64,000 nt of DNA from Nitrincola sp048264025 (GCF_048264025.1 NZ_JBLXDN010000004.1:62001-126000); one strand, 5' to 3'; positions 25,072 to 33,984 are shown, numbered from the stretch's first letter. Notes: generated by a model from the sequence alone, not told the origin. Translations and numbers: made by a program.

Positions 25072-26729
25072 TGTCAGCACTTATGCCTTTTATCCGCTTG
25101 ATGAAACCGCATCTGGGTTGGGTGCTGTTAGGTAGCTTTCTGGGTTTGGTCACGCTGCTGTCAAGTGTCGGGTTGTTGACCCTCTCCGGTTGGTTTATTT
25201 CAGCCACGGCTCTGGCTGGGGTGTCAGTGGTCTCTGCACAGGCATTTAATTACATGACTCCAGGTGGAGGGGTGAGGGCCTTTGCTATAGCCAGAACCGC
25301 TGGGCGGTATTTTGAGCGGGTCACAACACATGAAGCAACCTTCAGGTTATTGGCACAGCTGCGCAGTTGGTTTTATGCCCACCTGGAACCCTTGAATCCA
25401 GCACGTCTGCGGCATTATCGCTCGGCTGACCTGCTTAACCGTTTGATTAGTGATATTAACTCACTTGATAATCTGTATTTACGGGTAATTTCTCCCAGCC
25501 TGGTTGCGTTGGTTACAGCTGTACTGGTGTCCTTGTTCCTCTGGTGGATTTCCCCTTCACTGGGGGTGTTGCTGTTGCTGGCTTTATCGGTATCGGGGGT
25601 GTTAATCCCCATGCTAGGGCATAAGCTAGGTGCAGTGACAGGGCGGGACATGGTTGGCCAGGCATCAGCGTTGCGTCAGCGTACCTTGACCTATGTGCAG
25701 GGAATGGCAGAGCTGCATGTATATTCGGCCCTGGATAAACAACAGCTGGAGTTGCAGCAATCTCAGCAGATTTTGTTGCAAGCGCAACTACGTATGAGTC
25801 TGGTGAGTGGCGTGACAGCGGCACTGATGACGTTGGCGGCTGGATTGACTACACTGCTGGCGTTGATGATTGGCATCAATCTGGTGACCGAAGAGCAACT
25901 GTCGCCAGCCTGGCTGGCGTTGGTGGTGTTTTGTGTGCTGGCAAGTTTCGAGGCCGTAGCCTCACTGCCGCTGGCTTACCAATACCTGGGTAAAACCCGT
26001 GCGGCGGCAGAGAACCTGCAGGAGATCACTTCCCAACGTTCAGATATCGAGTTTCCCGACCAGCCCATAGTGGTTGTAAGAGCAGGAGAAATTCAGTTTG
26101 ATCAGGTGAGTTTTGCCTATGATTCCGCCCCAGTATTGCAAGGGTTGTCTATGCAGGTGAATCCAGGGGACAAAGTTGCATTGGTGGGTCATACGGGCAG
26201 TGGTAAAAGCTCAATCATTAATTTGTTATCCCGCTTTTGGCAATACCAACAAGGGCGCGTGTTAGTGGGGGGAGTGGTTGTTGAATCCTACCCCGAACAG
26301 CAGTTGCGTGACCAGATGGCGGTCTTGTCTCAGCCGGTACAGCTGTTTGCCGGTAGTGTCCGTGCGAATTTGCAAGTGGCTGATGCTGAAGCCTCTGATC
26401 AGCAGATGCTGGCGTTGTTGGGTCAGCTTGGCATGACAGAGATGCTCGGCAGCGAAGGCTTGGACCGTGAAGTGGGTGAGGGGGGGAATCGCCTGTCGGG
26501 TGGGCAGCGTAAGCGCCTGGGTATTGCGCGAGCCTTGTTGAAGACGGCACCGATACTGATTCTGGATGAGCCCACAGAAGGTTTGGATATTCACACTGCT
26601 GCACAAGTCATGGAGACCGTGTTCAGTTACCGGCCAGGGCAAACCCTGTTGATTATCACCCACCATATGCAAGAGCTGCATCGTTATGATCAGGTTATCA
26701 GGCTGGATCAGGGTCGACGTTTGGATTAG
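25071..26729 (+). CDS. cydC: Cysteine/glutathione ABC exporter subunit CydC
   Basis: A 552-residue ABC half-transporter with the CydC-type N-terminus (Phe-Ile-Arg-Leu-Met-Lys-Pro-His, then Thr-Leu-Ser-Gly-Trp-Phe-Ile-Ser). The ATPase domain has Walker A GHTGSGKSS, signature Leu-Ser-Gly-Gly-Gln-Arg-Lys-Arg and Walker B Leu-Ile-Leu-Asp-Glu-Pro. It forms the heterodimer with CydD. Translation is coupled to cydD by a one-base overlap. Confidence 0.93.
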   Translation: MSALMPFIRLMKPHLGWVLLGSFLGLVTLLSSVGLLTLSGWFISATALAGVSVVSAQAFNYMTPGGGVRAFAIARTAGRYFERVTTHEATFRLLAQLRSWFYAHLEPLNPARLRHYRSADLLNRLISDINSLDNLYLRVISPSLVALVTAVLVSLFLWWISPSLGVLLLLALSVSGVLIPMLGHKLGAVTGRDMVGQASALRQRTLTYVQGMAELHVYSALDKQQLELQQSQQILLQAQLRMSLVSGVTAALMTLAAGLTTLLALMIGINLVTEEQLSPAWLALVVFCVLASFEAVASLPLAYQYLGKTRAAAENLQEITSQRSDIEFPDQPIVVVRAGEIQFDQVSFAYDSAPVLQGLSMQVNPGDKVALVGHTGSGKSSIINLLSRFWQYQQGRVLVGGVVVESYPEQQLRDQMAVLSQPVQLFAGSVRANLQVADAEASDQQMLALLGQLGMTEMLGSEGLDREVGEGGNRLSGGQRKRLGIARALLKTAPILILDEPTEGLDIHTAAQVMETVFSYRPGQTLLIITHHMQELHRYDQVIRLDQGRRLD

Positions 26730-26739
26730 CCTGTTTTGC

Positions 26740-26768
26740 TTGAGTCACCCTGAGCTTGGGGCTATGCT
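26740..26768 (+). promoter_or_regulatory. Candidate promoter of the HDOD-GAF gene
   Basis: TTGAGT at 26740-26745 and TATGCT at 26763-26768 are separated by 17 bases; each matches 4 of 6 consensus positions. A start near 26775 would place the palindrome at 26779 at the beginning of the transcript. Confidence 0.4.
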
Positions 26769-26778
26769 GAATACTATA

Positions 26779-26792
26779 AGTTTATATAAACT
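26779..26792. promoter_or_regulatory. Perfect 14-bp palindrome upstream of the HDOD-GAF gene
   Basis: AGTTTATATAAACT reads the same on both strands and has no spacer. It lies just after the candidate promoter and 27 bases before the TTG start, a position suited to an operator. The cognate regulator is not identified. Confidence 0.4.
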
Positions 26793-26819
26793 GTCACTAT
26801 CGATAAGTGTGGTATCTCC

Positions 26820-28391
26820 TTGAAGTATCAGGAAACCTTGAATACCATCTACGCGCGCCTTGATCGATTAGGTGATTTGCCGGTATTCAGTGCAACGGTC
26901 AATCATATTCGCCAGATCAGTAGTGCTGGTGATACGGATGCTATGGCACTGGCCATCGCCGTCATGAAGGACGCCAATCTGACCACCAAGCTACTGCGTC
27001 TGGCCAACTCTAATCATTATAACCGTGGCAGTGGCAAAATAACGGCCATCTCACGCGCTGTAGTATTGATAGGTTTTGAGCGTATACGTAACCTCTGCAT
27101 GACATTAAAGCTGATCGAAAGCTTTGGCGAGAAAGAGCCGAATCGCCATGTAGAGGATCTGTTGGTTAGCGCTGTTCTGAATGCTTCAACCGCACGTGAT
27201 CTGGCACTGAGTGCTGGCATCGATGATGTTGAGGAAACCTATATTTGTGGCTTACTCTTCAGCTTAGGTGAAATTGTTGTCGCCTTTACCCTACCTGATA
27301 CCTATCGCGCCATGCTGGAACAGCGTAAGCAACGTCTGTTGAGCTGGGTGAACATCCAACAGCAAACCCTGGGAGGAGAGTTTGTTACCCTTGGACGTGA
27401 CTTAATTCAGAGCTGGGGTTTTTCTAAACGCGTTGTTAGTAGTCTGCGTACGGGTGAGCCTCAACCGGGAGTATCCGAGCAGGAACGACTTAATCAGCAG
27501 ATCGTTTCCGGCTGTCATCAATTGTTCGAGCAGGTTTATCAGCGCTCTCCGCAACTGGAAGGTAATGAATATACCGAGCAACTAAAGCTGATGTCAGCGT
27601 TGACTCGTCAACCTGCCGAAAAACTTGAAGAAACACTGCATTATTCTGTCCGGCAGTTGTGTGACCATATTGATCAGTATGGATTGTCGCACCGCGCGTT
27701 AATTCCACCCGTTTCCGCTAGTGGTAATGAATCGCTTGATGAACTCAGTCGTAAAGTGTCCTTTTATGTGCATGCACGACAGGAACAGCAAAGCTCGAAA
27801 AAATATCAGGAGGACGCTTATTCTGTGGAACAACAAAAGCGTCTGGCTGAATACAATCAATTGCAGCTGAAATATCTGGAAAAAATGAATGAACTGATGA
27901 CCGGTCAGGCACCCACAACTCAGGTATTATTGACCTGTGTTGAAGGTATTGAGGCCAGCAGTTCACTGGAACGAGTGGTGTTTTGTCTTAGTGTTAATGC
28001 TGGCCAGCAATTGGTGGCAAAGCTGCTTGAGGGTGAGCAATTGGACCCACTAATGAGTTACTTTCAGTTGAACCGGACAGATAAAAACAGCCGCCTGTTC
28101 TTTCATATTATGGACCGAGGTGTTGCGTTGCTGGTATCTGATGCCAGCGACCCAAGCTGGCAGAATCGTTTGCCAGATGATTACTTACACAGTGTCAGGC
28201 CGGGTGGTTTGATCGTGTCACCACTGATAGTATCCGGCAAAGTCCTGGGCTTACTCTATGCGGATAAAACTGACGTGGCTGGCCCGGTTGAAGATCGTGA
28301 TTTCAGAGTGTTTAACCAATTTTTGGTACAATGTCGAATTGCGCTGGAAATGGGTAAGCATTTCAGCACCGACCTGACCAAAAAAGCCTAG
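26820..28391 (+). CDS. HDOD-domain protein with C-terminal GAF-like domain
   Basis: A 523-residue cytoplasmic signalling protein. Residues about 15-215 are an HDOD domain (Leu-Pro-Val-Phe-Ser-Ala-Thr-Val near the start, Leu-Leu-Arg-Leu-Ala-Asn-Ser, then Ala-Val-Val-Leu-Ile-Gly-Phe-Glu-Arg-Ile-Arg). A helical, Gln-rich linker leads to a GAF-like domain at about 380-515. HDOD proteins are linked to signalling and c-di-GMP networks but lack the HD catalytic residues. The start is TTG at 26820 with no clear ribosome site; it was chosen because the HDOD homology begins immediately after. The yafV gene follows after 9 bases. Confidence 0.78.
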   Translation: MKYQETLNTIYARLDRLGDLPVFSATVNHIRQISSAGDTDAMALAIAVMKDANLTTKLLRLANSNHYNRGSGKITAISRAVVLIGFERIRNLCMTLKLIESFGEKEPNRHVEDLLVSAVLNASTARDLALSAGIDDVEETYICGLLFSLGEIVVAFTLPDTYRAMLEQRKQRLLSWVNIQQQTLGGEFVTLGRDLIQSWGFSKRVVSSLRTGEPQPGVSEQERLNQQIVSGCHQLFEQVYQRSPQLEGNEYTEQLKLMSALTRQPAEKLEETLHYSVRQLCDHIDQYGLSHRALIPPVSASGNESLDELSRKVSFYVHARQEQQSSKKYQEDAYSVEQQKRLAEYNQLQLKYLEKMNELMTGQAPTTQVLLTCVEGIEASSSLERVVFCLSVNAGQQLVAKLLEGEQLDPLMSYFQLNRTDKNSRLFFHIMDRGVALLVSDASDPSWQNRLPDDYLHSVRPGGLIVSPLIVSGKVLGLLYADKTDVAGPVEDRDFRVFNQFLVQCRIALEMGKHFSTDLTKKA

Positions 28392-28400
28392 GAGTCATTC

Positions 28401-29213
28401 ATGTCATCCATGCACTCATCTTTGCGAGCTACACTGGTGCAATGCGATTTGCGCTGGGAAGATCCGGTAGAAAATTGTGACCGTATCGATACTATGCTAG
28501 GTGACCTAGGTTCGGATGTTACCGATTTGATCGTGTTACCGGAAATGTTTGCCACCGGTTTTACTATGAACTCACGTGAAATGGCACAGCCTTATGACGA
28601 AAGCGATGTGGTCAAATGGATGCGAGATCAGGCGATTCAGCGGGGCTGTGTCATTACCGGTAGTGTAGCGGTAAAACAGAACGAGCAGTATTATAACCGC
28701 ATGATCTGGGCAACCCCGGACGGTGAGCTAACTTTTTATGATAAGCGTCACCTGTTTCGTATGGCGGGGGAACACCAACGCTATGCCATGGGGCAGGAAA
28801 GGGTTGTAGTTGAGTTAAACGGTTTTCGTATCTTGCTAAGCGTCTGCTATGACTTGCGTTTTCCAGTCTGGTTACGCCAGCAATCATCGTCTGAACAGCC
28901 TTTTGAATATGATTTGTTACTTTGTGTGGCTAACTGGCCTGCACCGCGAGCGCACCCCTGGCGTATATTGCTTCAGGCGCGAGCCGTCGAAAATCTGAGT
29001 TATGTCATTGGCGTTAATCGAGTAGGAGATGATGCCAAGGGTAATCAGTATAGTGGTGATTCGATGCTGGTTGATTTTAAAGGGGAAGCGCTGTGTGATT
29101 ATCCCAAGGGGGAAGCCTTTATTGAAACCTGTCAATTAAGTAAGGCGGCACTCGACGGTTTTAGAGATGGTTTTCCTGCCTGGCAAGATGCTGATAAGCA
29201 TCAAGTGTATTAA
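28401..29213 (+). CDS. yafV: Omega-amidase YafV-like (carbon-nitrogen hydrolase)
   Basis: A 270-residue nitrilase-superfamily enzyme with the Glu-Lys-Cys triad: Glu in Leu-Pro-Glu-Met-Phe, Lys in Tyr-Asp-Lys-Arg-His-Leu-Phe, and Cys in Val-Cys-Tyr-Asp-Leu-Arg-Phe-Pro-Val-Trp. The ending Phe-Pro-Ala-Trp-Gln-Asp-Ala-Asp is nearly that of E. coli YafV. It hydrolyses alpha-keto acid monoamides such as 2-oxoglutaramate or the keto form of methionine-derived amides. AGGAG at 28390-28394 supports the start. It is convergent with the EAL-HDOD gene, 10 bases away. Confidence 0.9.
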   Translation: MSSMHSSLRATLVQCDLRWEDPVENCDRIDTMLGDLGSDVTDLIVLPEMFATGFTMNSREMAQPYDESDVVKWMRDQAIQRGCVITGSVAVKQNEQYYNRMIWATPDGELTFYDKRHLFRMAGEHQRYAMGQERVVVELNGFRILLSVCYDLRFPVWLRQQSSSEQPFEYDLLLCVANWPAPRAHPWRILLQARAVENLSYVIGVNRVGDDAKGNQYSGDSMLVDFKGEALCDYPKGEAFIETCQLSKAALDGFRDGFPAWQDADKHQVY

Positions 29214-29223
29214 TCATGCTGTG

Positions 29224-30453
29224 CTAACTATAACTACTGGCTGTGTCATACAAAGCTTGCATGGATTCTTTGGTTAGCTTCAGGCCACCACGATAGGCAT
29301 TTTCATACAGCTCACCATCAAAATCAGCCGGTAGCTTATCCCATTCGCCACTTTCATAGCTCATCACCTGAGATAAAATATCGCCCAGCGGACCGCTGTA
29401 TTGACTGATGGCCTCTTTTATATCATCAGCCAAGGGTAGCTGCTGCAATAGTTCATCCTGCTGTATATCCAATAATAAGTGAATACCGGACATCATACCC
29501 ACCATAAAATAGGAGGAGTGCGGTAAGCGCTTCTGTTTGGCGGCAATCAATTCGCACATATGTGCACGTGTCAGTAAGTTACGCGTCAATTCTTCAGGTT
29601 TACCAGTATGCGCATCCAACGAAATAACGGTTGCCCACTTTCTCACTTGCTCAAGTCCAAGCAGTACCACCGCCTGAGCGACTGATTCCACTTCTCTGAC
29701 CAGTGCATAGGCCGCCGAGTTAACAATGCGCAGCAGTTTGTATGTCAGTACTGGATCTTGCAGAATCAGCTTTTCAATTTTTTCCGGCGTGGCTTTGGGA
29801 TCACCGAGTATCTGCAGTAACTGAATCAGAACCACTTGATTAGCTTTGACTTTTTGTCCAGGCATGGCGCGGGGTTTGCTGAGAAAATTTCCCTGGAACA
29901 AGCTGAACTTGCTGGATACACAAAGTTCCAGGGTTTCATAGTCACTGATATGGGTGGCCATCAACGGCCGTTTCCAGGGCGCCAGATGCTGTTGCAAGGC
30001 GTGGATTTCGTCAGGTGATTTACCATCCACACTGACTTTAATCAAATAGACCAATTTCAACAGGGAAGAAAAAGCCTCTGGGTCGTCAACGTTACTGACA
30101 GAAACCCGATAGCCCTCATTAATCAGTGGCAGTAGATTACGCAGTGCATCTTTAGGGTCTGCACCTCTGAGACTGAATTCAAGGATGACCTGTTTTTTTG
30201 GCAAGCCAGGCAGACCGGTTTGTTTAAGCAAGGCAAAAGACAAGGAAATAAAGGCAGGAACTCTTTTGACTTCCCCCTGATCTGAAATGCTAGTGTAGGC
30301 ATCCAGCACCGCCGCTGACGACAGGCTGTCGTCTTCGGCACTGACCAGTTGCTGTATGGACTCACTTTGGCAGAGCAATTCATAGGCTACAACTTTTTGA
30401 TGGGCATCAAAGATCGGTTGTCGGGTAAGAAGAATTTGCGCCTGTGTGCCCAT
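29224..30453 (-). CDS. EAL-HDOD hybrid signalling protein (degenerate EAL)
   Basis: A 409-residue protein of the YuxH/CdgJ type: an EAL-like N-terminal half (residues about 5-200) and an HDOD domain at about 205-400. The EAL signature reads Tyr-Glu-Leu-Leu-Cys, and the DDFG and later Glu motifs are lost (Ser-Asn-Val-Asp-Asp-Pro at the DD position), so it is unlikely to hydrolyse c-di-GMP. It may still bind it or act through protein contacts. In Vibrio such a protein (CdgJ) affects motility. It stands alone, convergent to yafV and divergent from ylqF. Confidence 0.85.
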   Translation of the reverse strand: MGTQAQILLTRQPIFDAHQKVVAYELLCQSESIQQLVSAEDDSLSSAAVLDAYTSISDQGEVKRVPAFISLSFALLKQTGLPGLPKKQVILEFSLRGADPKDALRNLLPLINEGYRVSVSNVDDPEAFSSLLKLVYLIKVSVDGKSPDEIHALQQHLAPWKRPLMATHISDYETLELCVSSKFSLFQGNFLSKPRAMPGQKVKANQVVLIQLLQILGDPKATPEKIEKLILQDPVLTYKLLRIVNSAAYALVREVESVAQAVVLLGLEQVRKWATVISLDAHTGKPEELTRNLLTRAHMCELIAAKQKRLPHSSYFMVGMMSGIHLLLDIQQDELLQQLPLADDIKEAISQYSGPLGDILSQVMSYESGEWDKLPADFDGELYENAYRGGLKLTKESMQALYDTASSYS

Positions 30454-30572
30454 ACCGATGGAAAACCTTAATTTGTACTGAGGAGTGGTGTCATGAAAGT
30501 GTATAATGTTTGTAGTAAGAGCGCACTAGTTTGTAGCACTGAATCCCTTTAAGTTATATAAGTCTGAAATCT

Positions 30573-31493
30573 ATGAGTCAAATCAACTGGTTCCCAGGAC
30601 ACATGCACAAAGCGCGTAAAGAGATCGCTGAAGTGATGAGTGAAATCGACCTGGTAATCGAAGTACTGGATGCCCGTTTGCCACGATCCAGCGAAAATCC
30701 ACTGGTTAATCAACTCCGTAAAGGTAAACCAGTGTTGAAAATCCTCAATAAGCAGGACTTGGCTGACCCGCAAGTCACTGAAGAGTGGCTTGCGCATTTT
30801 AATAGCCAGGACGGTGTGCGGGCCATTGCACTGGACGCTTCTCAACAGAAATTAGTGAAGCGACTACCTGAGATCTGCAAGCAAATGATACCGGCGAGGG
30901 CCAAAGCTGAACGTCCGGTTAGAGCGATGATTATGGGCATACCCAATGTGGGTAAATCCACGCTGCTGAATGCCATACTGGGACGTAAGCTTGCGAAAGT
31001 GGGTAATGAGCCAGCGGTCACGCGTCAGCAGAAGCGCTACACAGTTCAAGGTGGACTGGCACTGTCTGATACGCCAGGTATACTCTGGCCTAAAATTGAA
31101 GATTTGGATTCTGGATACCGTTTGGCGGCAAGTGGTGCGATTAAAGACACGGCCATTGAGCATGAATTAGTCGCCACGTTTGCTGCACGCTTTATGCTGG
31201 ATCACTATGCCGATAATCTGCGCGAACGTTACCGTTTGACAGACTTGCCGGAGATAGCTGATGACCTGCTCGATGTGATTGGCCGAAAGCGCGGCTGTTT
31301 GCGTCCTGGTGGTGTGGTAGACAGACATAAAGCATCCGAAATACTGATTAATGAGATGCGCGCCGGTACCTTGGGTCGCATCAGTTTCGAAACCCTTACA
31401 GAATGGCAGCAAAAAGATGAAGCGGCTCGGCTCGCTGCGCTTGAAGCTGAAAATGCAGCCGCGACCGGAGAGAAAAGTAATGACACGCATTAA
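30573..31493 (+). CDS. ylqF: Ribosome biogenesis GTPase YlqF/RbgA family
   Basis: A 306-residue circularly permuted GTPase: the G4 motif Leu-Asn-Lys-Gln-Asp (near residue 58) comes before G1 Gly-Ile-Pro-Asn-Val-Gly-Lys-Ser-Thr (near 125) and G3 Asp-Thr-Pro-Gly. The start Asn-Trp-Phe-Pro-Gly-His-Met is the family hallmark. It assists large ribosomal subunit maturation. A TATAAT at 30502-30507 may be its -10 element. The last 14 bases overlap the following small gene. Confidence 0.92.
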   Translation: MSQINWFPGHMHKARKEIAEVMSEIDLVIEVLDARLPRSSENPLVNQLRKGKPVLKILNKQDLADPQVTEEWLAHFNSQDGVRAIALDASQQKLVKRLPEICKQMIPARAKAERPVRAMIMGIPNVGKSTLLNAILGRKLAKVGNEPAVTRQQKRYTVQGGLALSDTPGILWPKIEDLDSGYRLAASGAIKDTAIEHELVATFAARFMLDHYADNLRERYRLTDLPEIADDLLDVIGRKRGCLRPGGVVDRHKASEILINEMRAGTLGRISFETLTEWQQKDEAARLAALEAENAAATGEKSNDTH

Positions 31494-31821
31494 AAAACAG
31501 CGCAAGTCGGTAAAAGTTATCCTGATGGAAACAGCACCGAAGAAAAAAGAACGCTTATCGGATCCGGACAGCTATGCAAGCCGCAAGCAGCAGGCGCAGA
31601 AAAAGCGTAAAAAACACCTGTCAGTCTATGAAAAAGCACGCCTGGAAGCTGAGCAGCAAGCACGTAATGAGGCATCTGGGCGCCGTGGTTCACAAACCTT
31701 TGGTCCGCTGGCTGATAAGATTCGCAAACTCAATGCCAAGAAAAAACAGCAGGAGGCCCGTGCCTCCAAGTCAGCCGAGGCTGAAGAGTCTAGCGACGCA
31801 ACTAAAGAGTCATCAGATTAA
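31480..31821 (+). CDS. Small, very basic protein of unknown function
   Basis: A 113-residue protein. The N-terminal two-thirds is rich in Lys, Arg and Gln (for example Gln-Lys-Lys-Arg-Lys-Lys-His), with a Tyr-Glu-Lys-Ala-Arg-Leu-Glu-Ala-Glu helix. The tail is Ser/Glu/Asp-rich and acidic. No fold or catalytic motif is visible, and it is probably largely helical or disordered. The start at 31480 has a GGAG-type ribosome site about 8 bases upstream and overlaps the ylqF stop. Coupling to a ribosome-assembly GTPase and the charge pattern suggest an RNA- or ribosome-associated factor (compare YihI, a basic regulator of the GTPase Der). That is inference only. Confidence 0.7.
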   Translation: MTRIKKQRKSVKVILMETAPKKKERLSDPDSYASRKQQAQKKRKKHLSVYEKARLEAEQQARNEASGRRGSQTFGPLADKIRKLNAKKKQQEARASKSAEAEESSDATKESSD

Positions 31822-31845
31822 GTCACTCAAGGGGTAAAGTTTTTA

Positions 31846-32904
31846 ATGTATTTTGGTAGTGATAACCAAACTGGGGCTTCGGAGCAGGTGCTTAAAGCCC
31901 TAGTTGAAGCTAACACGGGTATTTGTGCATCCTACGGTGATGATCAATGGACTGCGGCGGCGGTCAAGGCCGTACAAGCCACATTTGAGTGCGACTGTGA
32001 GGTGTTCTTTGTCGCCAGTGGTACGGCAGCTAACTGCCTGGCCTTGTCTTCGATGGTGCAGCCCTGGGAAGTGATTGTCTGTCATTCGCAGGCGCATATT
32101 TTGGTCGATGAGTCGACAGCACCTGAGTTCTTTACCGGAGGGGCCCGGTTATTGAGCATTGCTGACGGCGAATCCAGGATAACCCCGGAACACTTTTCAG
32201 CACTGCTGGCTACTCAGAGCCAACATGTACCACACAATCCCTTATTAGGTGTATTGAGCCTGACTCAAGCCAATGAAGCAGGCCAGGTTTACAGTCCGGA
32301 AGAAGTTGCAACCCTGGCGAGTCTGGCGCACCAGCGAGGCATGCGTGTACATATGGACGGTGCGCGTTTTGCCAATGCACTGGCGAGTCTGGGCTGTTCA
32401 GCGGCCGAGTTGACCTGGAAGGCCGGGGTTGATGTGCTCTGTCTGGGTGCCAGCAAGAATGGCTGCCTCAGTGCTGAAATGGTTATTTTCTTTGATAAGA
32501 GTCTGGCGCAGGGCTTTGTGCATCGGCGTAAGCGCACTGGGCATCTGTTGTCCAAAGGACGCTTGTTCGGTGCTCAGGTCGTCGCCTGGCTCAAAGACCT
32601 GCACTGGTTAACGCTGGCCGCACAAGCTAATAAACATGCACAGGTGCTGGCCAGTGCTTTGCAGAACACGCCGGGAGTCAGGCTGGCCTGGAACGTAGAG
32701 GCGAATGAAATATTTGCCTTGCTGCCGAGCCAACTGGCTGAGGAGCTAGAGGCAGCTGGTGCTGTGTTCTATGACTGGGGGCTGAGTGCATTACCCGCCG
32801 GACAGCGATGCGGCGCTAACCAGCGTTTCGTGCGCCTGGTCACCTCATTTGCCACCACCGATGAAGATGTACAGCGCTTTTGCGACCTGTTAACGAGAGG
32901 CTAA
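31846..32904 (+). CDS. ltaE: Low-specificity L-threonine aldolase
   Basis: A 352-residue PLP enzyme of the beta-eliminating lyase/threonine aldolase family. The start Phe-Gly-Ser-Asp-Asn-Gln-Thr-Gly, His-Met-Asp-Gly-Ala-Arg for PLP, and Leu-Gly-Ala-Ser-Lys-Asn-Gly with the Schiff-base Lys are visible. It splits L-threonine or allo-threonine into glycine and acetaldehyde. Its 3' end overlaps the convergent EamA gene by 15 bases inside a perfect palindrome. Confidence 0.9.
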   Translation: MYFGSDNQTGASEQVLKALVEANTGICASYGDDQWTAAAVKAVQATFECDCEVFFVASGTAANCLALSSMVQPWEVIVCHSQAHILVDESTAPEFFTGGARLLSIADGESRITPEHFSALLATQSQHVPHNPLLGVLSLTQANEAGQVYSPEEVATLASLAHQRGMRVHMDGARFANALASLGCSAAELTWKAGVDVLCLGASKNGCLSAEMVIFFDKSLAQGFVHRRKRTGHLLSKGRLFGAQVVAWLKDLHWLTLAAQANKHAQVLASALQNTPGVRLAWNVEANEIFALLPSQLAEELEAAGAVFYDWGLSALPAGQRCGANQRFVRLVTSFATTDEDVQRFCDLLTRG

Positions 32905-32911
32905 CAGGTCG
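32883..32911. terminator. Palindrome joining the convergent ltaE and EamA 3' ends
   Basis: CGACCTGTTA (32883-32892) and TAACAGGTCG (32902-32911) form a perfect 10-bp stem with a 9-base loop. Each arm supplies the TAA stop of one of the two convergent genes. It probably acts as a two-way terminator or transcript 3'-end stabiliser; no T-run follows on either strand. Confidence 0.6.
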
Positions 32912-33870
32912 ACTTCATCACGCGTAGCGGGAATGATCGCCGCCGCTTTTTGCTTGCGGCGACGGAAGCCGCTGGCTTTGACAACCCCGAAGCAGATAAA
33001 CGCCATACCTACTAGAGCGGCCAGGCTCAAGTGCTCTCCCAGTAGCGGAATAGCGGCGAGACCTGCAATAACCGGCGTCAGTGAACCTATAGCGGCGGTG
33101 TTTTCTGCTCCCAGACGGTTAATCGCAAAGCCGTAAAAAAAGCCCGCCAACAATCCCGCTCCGAGTGCCTGCATGATCAATTGCAGTAACAGTTCATCCT
33201 GGCTAGCTTGAGTTAAACCACTCTCTACCCAGCCAAACAGATAAAGTACCCCCAGTATCAGAGTGGAAACCCAGCAAAGCAGGCCTGCCGCCGCCAGTGG
33301 TGGTAGACCTGCCACGCGCATGGATACGGTAAACAGTGCCCAGCAAAAGCTGGCACCGAGCAGTAACAGATCGCCTTTCAAAATATTAGCCTGCTGCTGG
33401 ACCAATGACGAAAGCATTAGCAAAGTAACGCCTGTCATAATTAGACTCAATCCAATCAACCTATGTCGAGTAAGGGGCTCCCGGTAGATCAGGACCGCAA
33501 TCATCGTCACGAATACGGGGAAAGTGCCAGGTATCAGTAACCCCGCATGGGCGACGGGTGCATAATTCAGGCCGGTAGAACTCAGATAGAAAAAGGGTAC
33601 GCCAGCACCGATACTGATGCCGATCAGGTGTAGCCAATGGGTGCGGCGTATCGCCACTCTGGCTTGCCAGATAAAGGGCAATAGCAGCAGCGCCGGTAGA
33701 CTGTAGCGCATCAGCGCCAGATCAAATGCCGTGAGGGCAGAGCCACTGGAAAAACGCACCGCAATTAACCAGCCTGACCAGATGCAAACAGTCAGCAAGG
33801 CCGCCGCAATACCTAAATACATGGCAGTTCCGGTAGCGGTGTATCGGTAAGCAGGCAAGGCTGTGTTCAT
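32890..33870 (-). CDS. EamA/DMT-family transporter
   Basis: A 326-residue inner-membrane protein with ten predicted hydrophobic helices in two EamA repeats, the second starting near residue 165. Motifs typical of the drug/metabolite transporter family are present (Ala-Leu-Met-Arg-Tyr at the first repeat, Ser-Leu-Thr-Pro-Val in helix 9). The C-terminus is Arg/Lys-rich. It is divergent from an Lrp-type regulator, so it is a likely target of that regulator and may export an amino acid; the substrate is not determinable. An AGGG ribosome site lies about 9 bases before the start. Confidence 0.85.
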   Translation of the reverse strand: MNTALPAYRYTATGTAMYLGIAAALLTVCIWSGWLIAVRFSSGSALTAFDLALMRYSLPALLLLPFIWQARVAIRRTHWLHLIGISIGAGVPFFYLSSTGLNYAPVAHAGLLIPGTFPVFVTMIAVLIYREPLTRHRLIGLSLIMTGVTLLMLSSLVQQQANILKGDLLLLGASFCWALFTVSMRVAGLPPLAAAGLLCWVSTLILGVLYLFGWVESGLTQASQDELLLQLIMQALGAGLLAGFFYGFAINRLGAENTAAIGSLTPVIAGLAAIPLLGEHLSLAALVGMAFICFGVVKASGFRRRKQKAAAIIPATRDEVDLLASR

Positions 33871-33965
33871 CGCTTTTTCCCTTAATGACAGACTGAGGTT
33901 ACAGCCTATTATGGCGTTGAAAAGACGGGCATGTCCTTGCTAATTTGACTATGAAATCGTGTATT

Positions 33966-33984
33966 ATTGGCGTTAAATGCCAAT
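33966..33984. promoter_or_regulatory. Inverted repeat, probable Lrp-family operator
   Basis: ATTGGC (33966-33971) and GCCAAT (33979-33984) form a perfect inverted repeat with a 7-base spacer. It lies between the divergent EamA and Lrp-family genes, 23 bases before the regulator's start codon. AsnC/Lrp proteins usually bind such sites in front of their own gene and a divergent transporter gene. Confidence 0.5.
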
